A stretch of 64,000 bases of DNA from Mycolicibacterium sp. MU0050 (GTDB lineage Bacteria; Actinomycetota; Actinomycetes; Mycobacteriales; Mycobacteriaceae), in NCBI RefSeq assembly GCF_963378085.1, contig NZ_OY726395.1, positions 4,402,001-4,466,000 on the forward strand, written 5' to 3'. Shown here piece by piece: positions 36,896-44,892 of the stretch; within the stretch, counting starts at the first letter, position 1, and every line of letters begins with the position of its first letter. The translations under genes were made by a program, and so were the position numbers. The notes under the pieces are model-generated. The model was not told where the DNA came from. It ran no database searches and saw only the letters and a list, made by a program, of their open reading frames with translations.

Positions 36896-37531
36896 TCAGC
36901 GGTGCGATTCCAACGCCGCCGCCGTGGCAGCGCTGACCGGGGCGCTCAGCATGGCGACGACGAGGTCGGTCAGCGATGCCGAGACCAGGGGCAGATCGGG
37001 GGCGTTGGCGCTGCGCGCCCACCTTGCGAGCTCGGTGGTGACGTACAACATCGCGGCGTAGCGGCGGTGCAACCGCCGCTGCTCCGGCGTCAGCAGCGGA
37101 TCGACCAGCGCACGCCAACGTTCCAGGCTGCCCACGTCGTCCCCCAGCGAGGGCGGCAGCACCGGCCTCGGCCGGTTCACCAACTCGACGAAGATCTGCA
37201 GGTAGCGGCGGCCGCCGTCGTCATCGACCAGGCACTGCGCCCACGGGTCCACCAGCGCGGCGGCCAGCGCGGGCAGCGTGGGCTCCCCCGAGGCTTCGGC
37301 CGCGTCGAGCAGGACGTGCCGGCGCTGTTCCACCCGAACGAGGTGTTTGTCCAGGATCGCGTTCAGCAGACCGTCCCGGTCCTTGAAGTGGTGCTGCAGC
37401 GCCATTACGTTGCGCGACCCGGCCTCGCGGCTGATCTCGCGCAGGCTGACGCCGTCGATGCCACGTTCGGCGAACAGGCGCTCACCGGCTTCGATGAGCC
37501 GGGTCCGGGCCGGGATCGGTGATCGAGACAT
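36896..37531 (-). CDS. TetR-family regulator of the FadE-SDR cluster
   Basis: 211 residues. HTH at ~5-55 (PARTRLIEAGERLFAERGID ... NVMALQHHFKDRDGLLNAIL), helical effector domain after. ATG 37531 has GAGGGAG close upstream, 8 bp after the SDR stop, so it is the last gene of the fadE-SDR-tetR operon and probably its own regulator. The likely target is the palindrome ATGCA-ac-TGCAT at 39715 between the divergent dehydrogenases, an inference from location. A longer reading upstream is a frame artefact overlapping the SDR. Confidence 0.88.
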   Translation of the reverse strand: MSRSPIPARTRLIEAGERLFAERGIDGVSLREISREAGSRNVMALQHHFKDRDGLLNAILDKHLVRVEQRRHVLLDAAEASGEPTLPALAAALVDPWAQCLVDDDGGRRYLQIFVELVNRPRPVLPPSLGDDVGSLERWRALVDPLLTPEQRRLHRRYAAMLYVTTELARWARSANAPDLPLVSASLTDLVVAMLSAPVSAATAAALESHR

Positions 37532-37539
37532 CGGCTCCC

Positions 37540-38319
37540 TCAGGCGTTGCGCGCGGTGAGCCCGCCGTCGACGGCCAGCACCGCACCGGTGACGTAGGAC
37601 GCGGCGGGGAGCAGCAACGACAAAGTGGCGTGGGCCACCTCCTCGGGATCGCCGTAGCGACGCAGCGCGGTGCGCCGGCGCGCGAAGACGGCCTTGGCCT
37701 CGTCGGGGATCTCCGCCGTCATCCCGGTGTTGATCGGTCCCGGACAGATGCAGTTCACCGTGACGCCGCGCGGACCCAGATCCACCGCGAGCGCCCGAGT
37801 CAGCCCGACCACCCCGTGCTTGCTGACGGTGTAGGGCAGCTGCCGCGGTGTCGCCCCGAGCGCCTCGGTCGACGCCACGTTGACGATCCGGCCGCTGCCG
37901 TCGCGGCACAGATCGGGCAGCGCCGCCCGCACGAATGCCGCGTAGGCCTTCAGGTTGATGTCCATGGCGGCGCTCCACCGCGCGTCGAAGTCCTCGTCGT
38001 CGATGCCGGTGACGGTGGCGATCCCGGCGTTGTTCACCAGGCCGTCGACCGGTCCGAGTCGGTCACGGATCTCGGCGATCGCTGCGGCCGGAACCCCTTG
38101 GGCCGCAACGTCGGCCACCACCGGGTGCGTCCGGGCCCCGGCGCCGGACAGCTCGTCGGCCACCGCCGTCAGGGCCTGCGCGTCGCGGTCCACCAGCCCG
38201 ACGTGGGCGCCCTCGTCGGCCAGCAGGCGCGCGGTGGCCGCCCCCATTCCGCTGGCTGCCCCGGTGACGACCACCACCTGCCCGGCGACCGACCGGCTGA
38301 GCTTCGTCAGGCGAGTCAC
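37540..38319 (-). CDS. Short-chain dehydrogenase/reductase
   Basis: 259 residues, classical SDR. NAD(P) motif VVTGAASGMGAATARLL, NNAGIA, catalytic Ser in VNVASTEALGA, YTVSK Tyr/Lys pair, and PGPINTGM. An acidic residue after strand 2 (VDRDAQ) favours NAD(H), fitting oxidation of a hydroxyacyl-CoA or alcohol. ATG 38319 overlaps the acyl-CoA dehydrogenase stop by 4 bp. It is cotranscribed between that gene and the TetR regulator, so it likely acts in the same degradation route. Confidence 0.9.
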   Translation of the reverse strand: MTRLTKLSRSVAGQVVVVTGAASGMGAATARLLADEGAHVGLVDRDAQALTAVADELSGAGARTHPVVADVAAQGVPAAAIAEIRDRLGPVDGLVNNAGIATVTGIDDEDFDARWSAAMDINLKAYAAFVRAALPDLCRDGSGRIVNVASTEALGATPRQLPYTVSKHGVVGLTRALAVDLGPRGVTVNCICPGPINTGMTAEIPDEAKAVFARRRTALRRYGDPEEVAHATLSLLLPAASYVTGAVLAVDGGLTARNA

Positions 38320-39653
38320 TGGGCTTCGGCCTTTCGCGATCCGGTCAGCGCACCCGGGTCGTCGTTGCCGATAGTGCTGTCGAAATAGTGGGCGTAGCGG
38401 CGGCGGGCCTGTTCCCGCAGCGCGGGCAGGTGCGTGGTGGGAAAGTCGCCGGGCGCCGGGGTGTAGGTCTTCAGCAGGTCCTTGGCCAGCGTGATCTGGT
38501 GCACCTCGGTCGGACCGTCGACCAGTGCCATCACCTCGGAGTCGATGAGCATGTCCGCGAACGGCATCTCACCGGACACCCCCAGCGCGCCGTGCAGATG
38601 CATGGCGCGCAGCGTCACATCGTGGAAAACCTTGGGCATGGCGACCTTGACCGCCGCGATGTCCTTGCGGACCTTGCGGTAGTCGCGGTGTTTGTCGATC
38701 AGCCACGCCGTGCGCAGCACCAGCAGACGGAACTGCTCCATCTCGATCCAGCTGTCGGCGATGCGCTCCTGAGTCATCTGCAGGCTGCCGAGCGTGCCGT
38801 GGCGGGTCTGCCGCGACACCGCGCGCTCGCACATCATGTCGAAGGCCCGCCGCACCTGGGCCAACGTCCGCATGGCGTGGTGGATCCGACCACCGCCGAG
38901 GCGGGTCTGCGCCACGCCGAACGCGCCGCCCTCCGCACCGAGGAGGTGGTCGGCGGGCACCCGAACGTCGCGGTAGCGCAGGTAACCGTGCGAGCTGTGG
39001 GCACCGCCCGAGCCGACGTGCACGTCCCGGATGATCTCCAGCCCCGGGGTGCCGGCGGGCACGAGGAACATCGACATGCCTTCGTACGGGCTGACTTCCG
39101 GGTCCGTGACGACCATGACGATGAAGAACGACGCGACGGCGGCGTTCGAGCTGAACCACTTCTCGCCGTTGATCACCCAATCCCCGCCGTCGCGGACGGC
39201 CCGGGTACGGAACAGCGTGGGGTCGGAGCCGGCGTGCGGTTCGGTCATCGAGTAGCACGACGAGATCTTGCCCTCGAGCAACGGCGTCAGATAACGCTCG
39301 CGCTGCTCGGGGGTGCCGTAGTGGGCGAGGATCTCCGCGTTGCCGGAATCCGGGGCCTGACAGCCGAAGACCGTCGGGGCCCAGCGCGAGCGCCCGAGGA
39401 TCTCGTTGAGCAGCGCCAGCTTGACCTGCCCGTACCCGGGACCGCCGAGTTCCGGGCCCAGGTGACACGCCCACAGCCGGCGTTCCTTCACCTGCTGCTG
39501 CAGGGGCCCGACGATCGCCATCGCGCGCTCGTCGGATTTGTCGTACGGGTCATCGAGCAGCAGATCCAGCGGTTCGACGTGCTCGCGGACGAACTCGTCG
39601 GCCCAGTCCAATTCCCGCTGGAATGCCGGATCCGTCTCGAAGTCCCATGCCAT
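38316..39653 (-). CDS. Acyl-CoA dehydrogenase family protein
   Basis: 445 residues. FAD/substrate segments include CYSMTEPHAGSDPTLFRTRA, WVINGEKWFSSNAAVASFF, and the C-terminal LHGALGVSGEMPFADML...ALVDGPTEVHQITLAKDLL, where the usual catalytic Glu position (in YEG) is occupied by the DGPT sequence. It resembles the ~400-aa ACAD10/11-like group. ATG 39653 (MAWDFETDPAFQ) is chosen over the upstream 39710 start, which would overlap the regulatory palindrome region. First gene of the fadE-SDR-tetR operon and divergent from two more dehydrogenases. Substrate unknown. Confidence 0.88.
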   Translation of the reverse strand: MAWDFETDPAFQRELDWADEFVREHVEPLDLLLDDPYDKSDERAMAIVGPLQQQVKERRLWACHLGPELGGPGYGQVKLALLNEILGRSRWAPTVFGCQAPDSGNAEILAHYGTPEQRERYLTPLLEGKISSCYSMTEPHAGSDPTLFRTRAVRDGGDWVINGEKWFSSNAAVASFFIVMVVTDPEVSPYEGMSMFLVPAGTPGLEIIRDVHVGSGGAHSSHGYLRYRDVRVPADHLLGAEGGAFGVAQTRLGGGRIHHAMRTLAQVRRAFDMMCERAVSRQTRHGTLGSLQMTQERIADSWIEMEQFRLLVLRTAWLIDKHRDYRKVRKDIAAVKVAMPKVFHDVTLRAMHLHGALGVSGEMPFADMLIDSEVMALVDGPTEVHQITLAKDLLKTYTPAPGDFPTTHLPALREQARRRYAHYFDSTIGNDDPGALTGSRKAEAQ

Positions 39654-39714
39654 GTCGTCGACCCTTTCGTGGAGGAGAGCCGCACCAACCCGACGCGGTC
39701 GCCCGGACAATATG

Positions 39715-39726
39715 ATGCAACTGCAT
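39715..39726. promoter_or_regulatory. Palindrome ATGCA-ac-TGCAT between divergent dehydrogenases
   Basis: Perfect 5-bp arms with a 2-bp centre in the 155-bp divergent promoter, flanked by a second looser repeat (CATT-N7-AATG, 39724-39738). Candidate operator for the TetR regulator encoded at 36896-37531. Confidence 0.5.
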
Positions 39727-39808
39727 TACATGTCAATGTGGGATGCGGCCGGGCACCGCTGTCGACCGGACTGCGATCATGGGTCATCCGCCCGCCGAGG
39801 AGTGATTG

Positions 39809-40963
39809 ATGAGCAGCTTCGACGCGCTCTGCGCCAACGAGCCCGAACTGGCCGCGCTGCGCGCCTCCATCCGCGACTTCCTGGCCGCCGACCGCGCCGA
39901 GTTCGGCTGGGCGCCCGCGGTGGACACCTGGCTGTCGCGGTGGGACGAGGCCTTCAGCGCCCGGTTGGGCGACGCGGGCTACCTGGGGCTGACCATCCCG
40001 GTGGACTACGGCGGCCGCGGCCTGGGCCACCTGCACCGCTACGTCGTCACCGAGGAGTTGCTGGTCGCGGGCGCGCCGGTGGCCGCGCACTGGATCGCCG
40101 ACCGGCAGGTGGCGCCCGGGCTGATGGCCTACGGCAACGAGGAGCAGCGCCGTCGCATCCTGCCGCGCATCGCGGCCGGGCGGTTCTTCTCTGCGATCGG
40201 GATGAGTGAGCCGCAGTCCGGTTCGGACCTGGCCGCCGCGGCCACCCGGGCCACCCGCACCGACGGCGGCTGGATACTCAACGGCCGCAAGGTGTGGACC
40301 AGCGGAGCGCACCTGGCGCATCAGGTGGTGGTGCTGGCCCGCACCAGCCCGGCCGACCCTGACCGCCGGCACGCGGGCTTCAGCCAGTTTCTGGTGCCCA
40401 CCGATTCGGCCGGGGTGCACATCGACCCGATCGTCTCGATGGACGGCGAACACCACTTCAACGAAACCATCTTCACCGACGTGTTCGTCCCCGACGCCGA
40501 CGTGCTCGGCGAGATCGGCAACGGCTGGCACCAGGTGACCGCCGAGTTGTCCTTCGAGCGCAGCGGCCCCGAGCGGGTGCTGTCCACCGTGACGGTGATC
40601 CTGGCCGCGATCCGCGCGCTGGCGGGCACCGACGAGGGACCGGACCCGGCCACCATCGGCGATCTGGTGGCCCGGCTGGTGTCGTTGCGGCAGCTGTCGG
40701 TGTCGGTGGCCCGCGCTTTGACCGCCGGGGAATCGGCAGCCAATCAGGCCGCGCTGGTCAAGGACCTCGGCACCCGCTTCGAGCAGGACTCCGTGGCCTT
40801 GGTGGCCGACCTGCTGGACTACGTGGACCCCGGGTCCGCCGAATACGAGCGGCTGCACCGCATGCTCGACGTCGCGCGGGTGCACGCGCCGATGGTGACG
40901 CTGCGCGGCGGGACCAACGAGGTGTTGCGCGGGGTCGTGGCACGGGGAATGGGATTGCGATGA
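39809..40963 (+). CDS. Acyl-CoA dehydrogenase, paired subunit
   Basis: 384 residues. Standard N- and middle domains (AIGMSEPQSGSDLAAAATRA, WILNGRKVWTSGAHLAH) and a C-terminal segment VTLRGGTNEVLRGVVARGMGL, in which the position of the classical catalytic Glu of YEGTxxIQ is Gly. Together with the shorter dehydrogenase 31 bp downstream this fits the two-gene alpha2beta2 dehydrogenases used for bulky (steroid-type) acyl-CoAs in actinobacteria. ATG 39809 follows GAGGAG; a TTG directly before it is less likely. Confidence 0.88.
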   Translation: MSSFDALCANEPELAALRASIRDFLAADRAEFGWAPAVDTWLSRWDEAFSARLGDAGYLGLTIPVDYGGRGLGHLHRYVVTEELLVAGAPVAAHWIADRQVAPGLMAYGNEEQRRRILPRIAAGRFFSAIGMSEPQSGSDLAAAATRATRTDGGWILNGRKVWTSGAHLAHQVVVLARTSPADPDRRHAGFSQFLVPTDSAGVHIDPIVSMDGEHHFNETIFTDVFVPDADVLGEIGNGWHQVTAELSFERSGPERVLSTVTVILAAIRALAGTDEGPDPATIGDLVARLVSLRQLSVSVARALTAGESAANQAALVKDLGTRFEQDSVALVADLLDYVDPGSAEYERLHRMLDVARVHAPMVTLRGGTNEVLRGVVARGMGLR

Positions 40964-40994
40964 GCGCTTGCGCGAAGAGCCGAGGACTGACCCG

Positions 40995-42068
40995 ATGAGC
41001 GAGGCACTGGTGGGCGGCGTCTTCGCCGCGGCGGCGGGCGACGACGAGCATGCGGAACTGCGGCGGCTGGTCGACGACATCGGCCGGCGGTCCTTCGAGG
41101 CCCGGGTCGGGCAGCGCGGATTGCCCGAGGAGTTCGACGCCGCGGCCTGGGACGCGCTGGAGGACACCGGCCTGAGCCGGTTGACGAGCACCGCCGAGTT
41201 GGGAGCGGGCCCCACCGAGGCGGCCATCGTGCTGCGCGGGCTGGCGCGTCATGCGGTGGCCGCGCCGGTCGCGGAAACCGACGTGCTGGCCGGTTGGCTG
41301 GCGGACCGCGCGGGGTTGTCGCTGCCCGAGAGCGGGCCGTTGACCGTCGCGGTCGCCGACGCCGACGGGACCGCCCGGGGGGTGGCCTGGTCGCGGGCGT
41401 GCACAGCGGTGGTGCTGGCGGCCCGCGCCGACGACGGGTTGCGCGTGGCGCTGGCCCGGCCCGCCGAACTGGACATCGTCGAGGGCCGCGATCTGGCCGG
41501 CGAACCCCGCGACACCGTGCGCATCGCCGTCCCGGCCGACGCGGTGCACTGCGGTCCCGAGGTCGCCGACGAGTTGGCCCGCCGCGGCGCCTGGGCGCGC
41601 TGCGTGCAGGTGATCGGGGCATTGGACGCCGCCGCGGAGATGACGGTGGCCCACACCCGGGAGCGGGAGCAGTTCGGCCGGCCGCTGAGCAAGTTCCAGG
41701 CCGTCCAGCACGCGTTGGCGCAGATGGCGGGCGAGATCGAACGCGCCAGGGCGGCAACGACACTGGCGGTCGCGGCCGCCGCCGACCACGGCTTCGACAG
41801 TCCGCAGGCCGACTATGCGGTGACGCTGGCCAAGGTGGTCGTCGGCCGCGCGGTCCCCGCGGTCGCCACCACCGCCCACCAACTGCACGGCGCGATCGGC
41901 GTGACCATCGAGCACTCACTGTGGTCGGCCACCATGCGGGCGCACGGCTGGATCGGCGAGTTCGGCAGCACCGGCCACCACGCCCGGGCGCTGGGTCGCC
42001 GAGCGCTGGCGGCGGGCGCCGGGGGCGACGACGGGACGCTGTGGGACGCGCTGACCTGGGCGCGCTGA
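40995..42068 (+). CDS. Acyl-CoA dehydrogenase, short partner subunit
   Basis: 357 residues. Recognisable C-terminal half with REREQFGRPLSKFQAVQHALAQM (FAD-binding) and ATTAHQLHGAIGVTIEHSLW. The N-terminal half is degenerate, as in the partner subunits of heterotetrameric FadE pairs. ATG 40995 is chosen (MSEALVGGVFAA); an in-frame ATG at 40968 lacks a good ribosome site. It follows the other dehydrogenase by 31 bp and ends at a hairpin. The substrate is not readable. Confidence 0.87.
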   Translation: MSEALVGGVFAAAAGDDEHAELRRLVDDIGRRSFEARVGQRGLPEEFDAAAWDALEDTGLSRLTSTAELGAGPTEAAIVLRGLARHAVAAPVAETDVLAGWLADRAGLSLPESGPLTVAVADADGTARGVAWSRACTAVVLAARADDGLRVALARPAELDIVEGRDLAGEPRDTVRIAVPADAVHCGPEVADELARRGAWARCVQVIGALDAAAEMTVAHTREREQFGRPLSKFQAVQHALAQMAGEIERARAATTLAVAAAADHGFDSPQADYAVTLAKVVVGRAVPAVATTAHQLHGAIGVTIEHSLWSATMRAHGWIGEFGSTGHHARALGRRALAAGAGGDDGTLWDALTWAR

Positions 42069-42076
42069 ACCGCCCT

Positions 42077-42098
42077 CGGGGCGCTCTCGGGCGCCCCG
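42077..42098 (+). terminator. Hairpin after the dehydrogenase pair
   Basis: CGGGGCGC (42077-42084) pairs with GCGCCCCG (42091-42098) around TCTCGG, 8 nt after the stop codon. Confidence 0.55.
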
Positions 42099-42135
42099 CC
42101 CGACGAGAACATCACCAGGGTGGTGAGCGCGGCGA

Positions 42136-42154
42136 TGTCACGACCGTGGTGACA
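42136..42154 (-). terminator. Inverted repeat at the end of the N-acetyltransferase gene
   Basis: TGTCAC (42136-42141) and GTGACA (42149-42154) with a 7-nt spacer, 22 bp beyond the stop of the minus-strand N-acetyltransferase. Probably a weak terminator; an operator is less likely since both flanking genes end here. Confidence 0.35.
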
Positions 42155-42176
42155 ATCTCGGCGCGAGCCGCCGGCC

Positions 42177-43043
42177 TCAGGCGTCGAGCACCTCGGTGAT
42201 CCGGGCGTGCACGTCGCCGATCCCGCCGACGTCGAGCCCGAAGGTGTTCATCAGCAGGCTCAACACCTGCGAGGCGTTCTCGAACCGCACCCGTTCGGTG
42301 GGCGTCCCCGGCCGGTGGATCGCCAGGTGACGGCCACGCAGGTTCCAGCGGGCGCCGTCGATGATCTTCGAGGCGCTCAACCCGACCACAAAGGGCGACT
42401 CCGGATGCGTTGACACGTACCAACTTCCGACTTGCAGATCGATCGCCGGACGTGGCACGTCGGCGAAGATGTAGAGCGGCTGCCAGGCGTCGCCGATCAG
42501 CCTCTCCAGGAAGTACTCCTCGCCGCGCACCCCGATGCGGTATGGCTCGTTGGGCGTCGGCTGCACGGCGCCGGAGACGAACTCCAGCGGCGCGGTGAGC
42601 GTCTGCCCGCCGAAGCCGACGTCGACGAAGAACCGCCGGGGATCGCCGGGGATGCGCACCGCCAACGCCTGGTGGGTCAGCGGGGACGGCGGCGCGTCCA
42701 GGCCGTCGGGATGGGTCCAGACCACCCGCGCGGTCAGCGGCTCGACGGCGAAGCCCAGCGCGGACAGTGCATACCCGAAGAGCCCGTTCTGCTCGAAGCA
42801 GTATCCGCCGCGGGCGCGCCGCACCATTTTGGCGGCCAACGATTCCGCGTCGAGGTTCGCCACCGGGATGCCCATCAACGGGTCCAGGTTCTCGAACGGG
42901 ATGTGCGTCAGATGCGCAGCGACCAGCGCGCGCAGCAGCGCCGCGGTGGGCTCGACGGGTCCGGCGTAACCCACTCGGGCCAGGTAGGCGCCCACCTCGA
43001 GCGCGGACTGCGACCGGAGCGTCTGGGTGACCATGCCGCCCAT
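42177..43043 (-). CDS. nat: Arylamine N-acetyltransferase
   Basis: 288 residues, the family's usual length. Complete Cys-His-Asp triad: RGGYCFEQNGLFGYAL (Cys), PLTHQALAVRIPG (His) and FVDVGFGGQTL (Asp). The nearby PFENLDPLMGIPV is also characteristic. Transfers acetyl or propionyl from CoA to arylamines/hydrazines such as isoniazid. In M. tuberculosis nat sits in the cholesterol operon instead; here it lies between a dehydrogenase pair and echA1. ATG 43043 or ATG 43034 could be used. Confidence 0.93.
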   Translation of the reverse strand: MGGMVTQTLRSQSALEVGAYLARVGYAGPVEPTAALLRALVAAHLTHIPFENLDPLMGIPVANLDAESLAAKMVRRARGGYCFEQNGLFGYALSALGFAVEPLTARVVWTHPDGLDAPPSPLTHQALAVRIPGDPRRFFVDVGFGGQTLTAPLEFVSGAVQPTPNEPYRIGVRGEEYFLERLIGDAWQPLYIFADVPRPAIDLQVGSWYVSTHPESPFVVGLSASKIIDGARWNLRGRHLAIHRPGTPTERVRFENASQVLSLLMNTFGLDVGGIGDVHARITEVLDA

Positions 43044-43100
43044 CGTCGCGCCTGAACCTCGGTTGAGGTCAAGCGGTTTTCCGACGCCGCACTGTTCGGG

Positions 43101-43886
43101 TCAGGTACCCGTCCACTGCGGGGCGCGCTTTTCGGCGAAAGCGACGGCACCCTCCTGGGCGTCCTTGGACATGAACACCGGGCCCAGGATCTTCATCTGC
43201 TCGGTCCACTGTTCCTCGGGGCCCCAGTACCGCGCCTCGACGATGATCTTCTTGGTCGCGGCGACGGCCAGCGGGCCGTTGGCGGTGATCTTCTCGGCCA
43301 ACGCGATCGCGGCGTCCAGCGCCCCGCCCGGCTCGGCCAGCACGCTGACCAGCCCGAGCTCGTGGGCCCGCTCGGCGGACAGGTTGTCCCCGGTCAGCGC
43401 GAGTTCCATGGCGATGGCGTACGGGATGCGCTGCGGGAGCCGCAGCAGACCGCCGCCGCCGGCCACCAGCCCGCGCTTGACCTCGGGGATGCCGAATGCC
43501 GAATCCCGTGCCGCGACAATGAGATCGGTGGCCAGCGCCACTTCGGTGCCACCGGCCAGCGCGTACCCCTCGACTGCGGCGATCAGCGGCTTGGCCGGCG
43601 GGGCCTGGGTGAAGCCGAGGCCGCGGCCCTCGATGTCGCAGCGCTCGCCGCGGGCGAAGGCCTTGAGGTCCATGCCCGCGCAGAACGACCCGCCGGCGCC
43701 GGTGAGCACGCCCACCGACAGGCCGGGATCCTCGTCGAGCCGGTCCATCGCGTCGGCCAGGCCCTGGCTGACGGCGAGGTTGACGGCGTTCTTGGCCTTG
43801 GGGCGGTTGATGGTGATGACCAGGATCCGGTCGCGCTGTTCGACCAGGACTGCGGGTTCAGTGGATTCGTCGCTCACGCTCGACAT
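43101..43886 (-). CDS. echA1: Enoyl-CoA hydratase EchA1
   Basis: 261 residues, crotonase fold. Oxyanion-hole elements NRPKAKNAVN and GGSFCAGMDL; catalytic Glu region YALAGGTEVALATDL and GIPEVKRGLVAGGGGLLRLP, where the second active-site Glu is in PEV. C-terminal helices end AEKRAPQWTGT. Length and position match Rv0222. Hydrates trans-2-enoyl-CoA. ATG 43886; divergent from an acyltransferase gene across 107 bp that contains a KstR-like site. Confidence 0.92.
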   Translation of the reverse strand: MSSVSDESTEPAVLVEQRDRILVITINRPKAKNAVNLAVSQGLADAMDRLDEDPGLSVGVLTGAGGSFCAGMDLKAFARGERCDIEGRGLGFTQAPPAKPLIAAVEGYALAGGTEVALATDLIVAARDSAFGIPEVKRGLVAGGGGLLRLPQRIPYAIAMELALTGDNLSAERAHELGLVSVLAEPGGALDAAIALAEKITANGPLAVAATKKIIVEARYWGPEEQWTEQMKILGPVFMSKDAQEGAVAFAEKRAPQWTGT

Positions 43887-43959
43887 CGTAAACTCCTACC
43901 GTAAGGCCAACGGTGCGGACCCGGCGATTCGATGCCGCCCGTCCGGGTAACATCAAAAC

Positions 43960-43973
43960 TAGAACACGTTTCA
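43960..43973. promoter_or_regulatory. KstR-like operator between echA1 and the acyltransferase (TAGAACACGTTTCA)
   Basis: Exact match to TnnAACnnGTTnnA. The wider left half AACTAGAAC equals the published KstR consensus arm. It lies 21 bp upstream of the acyltransferase GTG and 74 bp upstream of echA1, so either or both may be sterol-responsive. Confidence 0.7.
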
Positions 43974-43993
43974 ATTCCGCCCCAGGGGGACCC

Positions 43994-44815
43994 GTGAGCC
44001 CGTCCGATATCGACGACACCGAGATCCTCGCTGGGGAGATCGCCAAGTTCGACCCCACCCTCACCGAGCAGGTCATGGGCGTGCTGAAGCCCTTCCTCAA
44101 GCTCTACCACCGCTCGGAAGTCCGCGGGCTGGAAAACTTTCCGGACGGCGGCGCCCTGGTGGTGTCCAACCACTCGGGCGGCATCTTCGCCATGGACGTG
44201 CCGGTGTTCGCGGCGGGGTTCTACGACCACTTCGGCTACGACCGGCCCGTGTACACGCTGACCTTCGACCTGGTGTTCACCGGCCCCACCGCGAGCTTCT
44301 TCCGCAAGACCGGCTTCATCAAGGCCAACCACGACAACGCCGACGAGGCACTGCGATCCGGCGGCGTCGTGGTGGTCTTCCCCGGCGGCGACTACGACGT
44401 CTACCGCCCCAGCGCCGAACGCAACAAGATCGACTTCGACGGGCGCACCGGCTACATCCGCGCCGCGCTCAACGCCGGGGTCCCGATCGTCCCGACCGTG
44501 GGGATCGGCGGGCAGGAAAGCCAGCTGTTCCTGTCCCGCGGCACCGGGCTGGCCAAGGCCCTGCGGTTGGACAAGATGTTCCGCGCCAAGATCCTGCCGG
44601 TGTCGTTCGGCTTCCCGTTCGGCCTGTCGGCGGTGGTACCGCTGAATGTGCCGCTGCCCACCAAGATCGTCCAGCAGGTGCTCGAACCCATCGACATCGT
44701 CGCCGAGTTCGGTGCGGACCCGGACATCGACGAGGTCGACGCGCATGTGCGCCGGGTCATGCAACGGGCGCTGGACCAGCTGGCCGCCGAGCGTCGGTTC
44801 CCCGTGCTCGGCTGA
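43994..44815 (+). CDS. Lysophospholipid/monoacylglycerol acyltransferase-like protein
   Basis: 273 residues, LPLAT superfamily of the MGAT-like branch. Motif ALVVSNHSGGIFAMDVPVF (about 58-76) contains the N-H pair and downstream Asp of the acyltransferase box; VVVVFPGGDYDVYRPS is the glycerol-binding region and PIVPTVGIGGQES the last block. Transfers an acyl chain to a glycerol-type acceptor. GTG 43994 with AGGGGGA just upstream. Followed 77 bp later by a LipC-like esterase and opposite a WS/DGAT enzyme, so it fits a neutral-lipid metabolism cluster under KstR-like control. Confidence 0.85.
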   Translation: MSPSDIDDTEILAGEIAKFDPTLTEQVMGVLKPFLKLYHRSEVRGLENFPDGGALVVSNHSGGIFAMDVPVFAAGFYDHFGYDRPVYTLTFDLVFTGPTASFFRKTGFIKANHDNADEALRSGGVVVVFPGGDYDVYRPSAERNKIDFDGRTGYIRAALNAGVPIVPTVGIGGQESQLFLSRGTGLAKALRLDKMFRAKILPVSFGFPFGLSAVVPLNVPLPTKIVQQVLEPIDIVAEFGADPDIDEVDAHVRRVMQRALDQLAAERRFPVLG

Positions 44816-44892
44816 CCTCCGATACCGTGGCTGGCGAACTGCCACGCGACCGCACCGGCGAGCGAACCCGCCGGAAATGGGAGGCACCAGCA

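Noticed and set aside
43044..43100. Possible regulatory site between nat and echA1
   Set aside because: The 57-bp gap between two same-direction genes shows no dyad or promoter element I could support.
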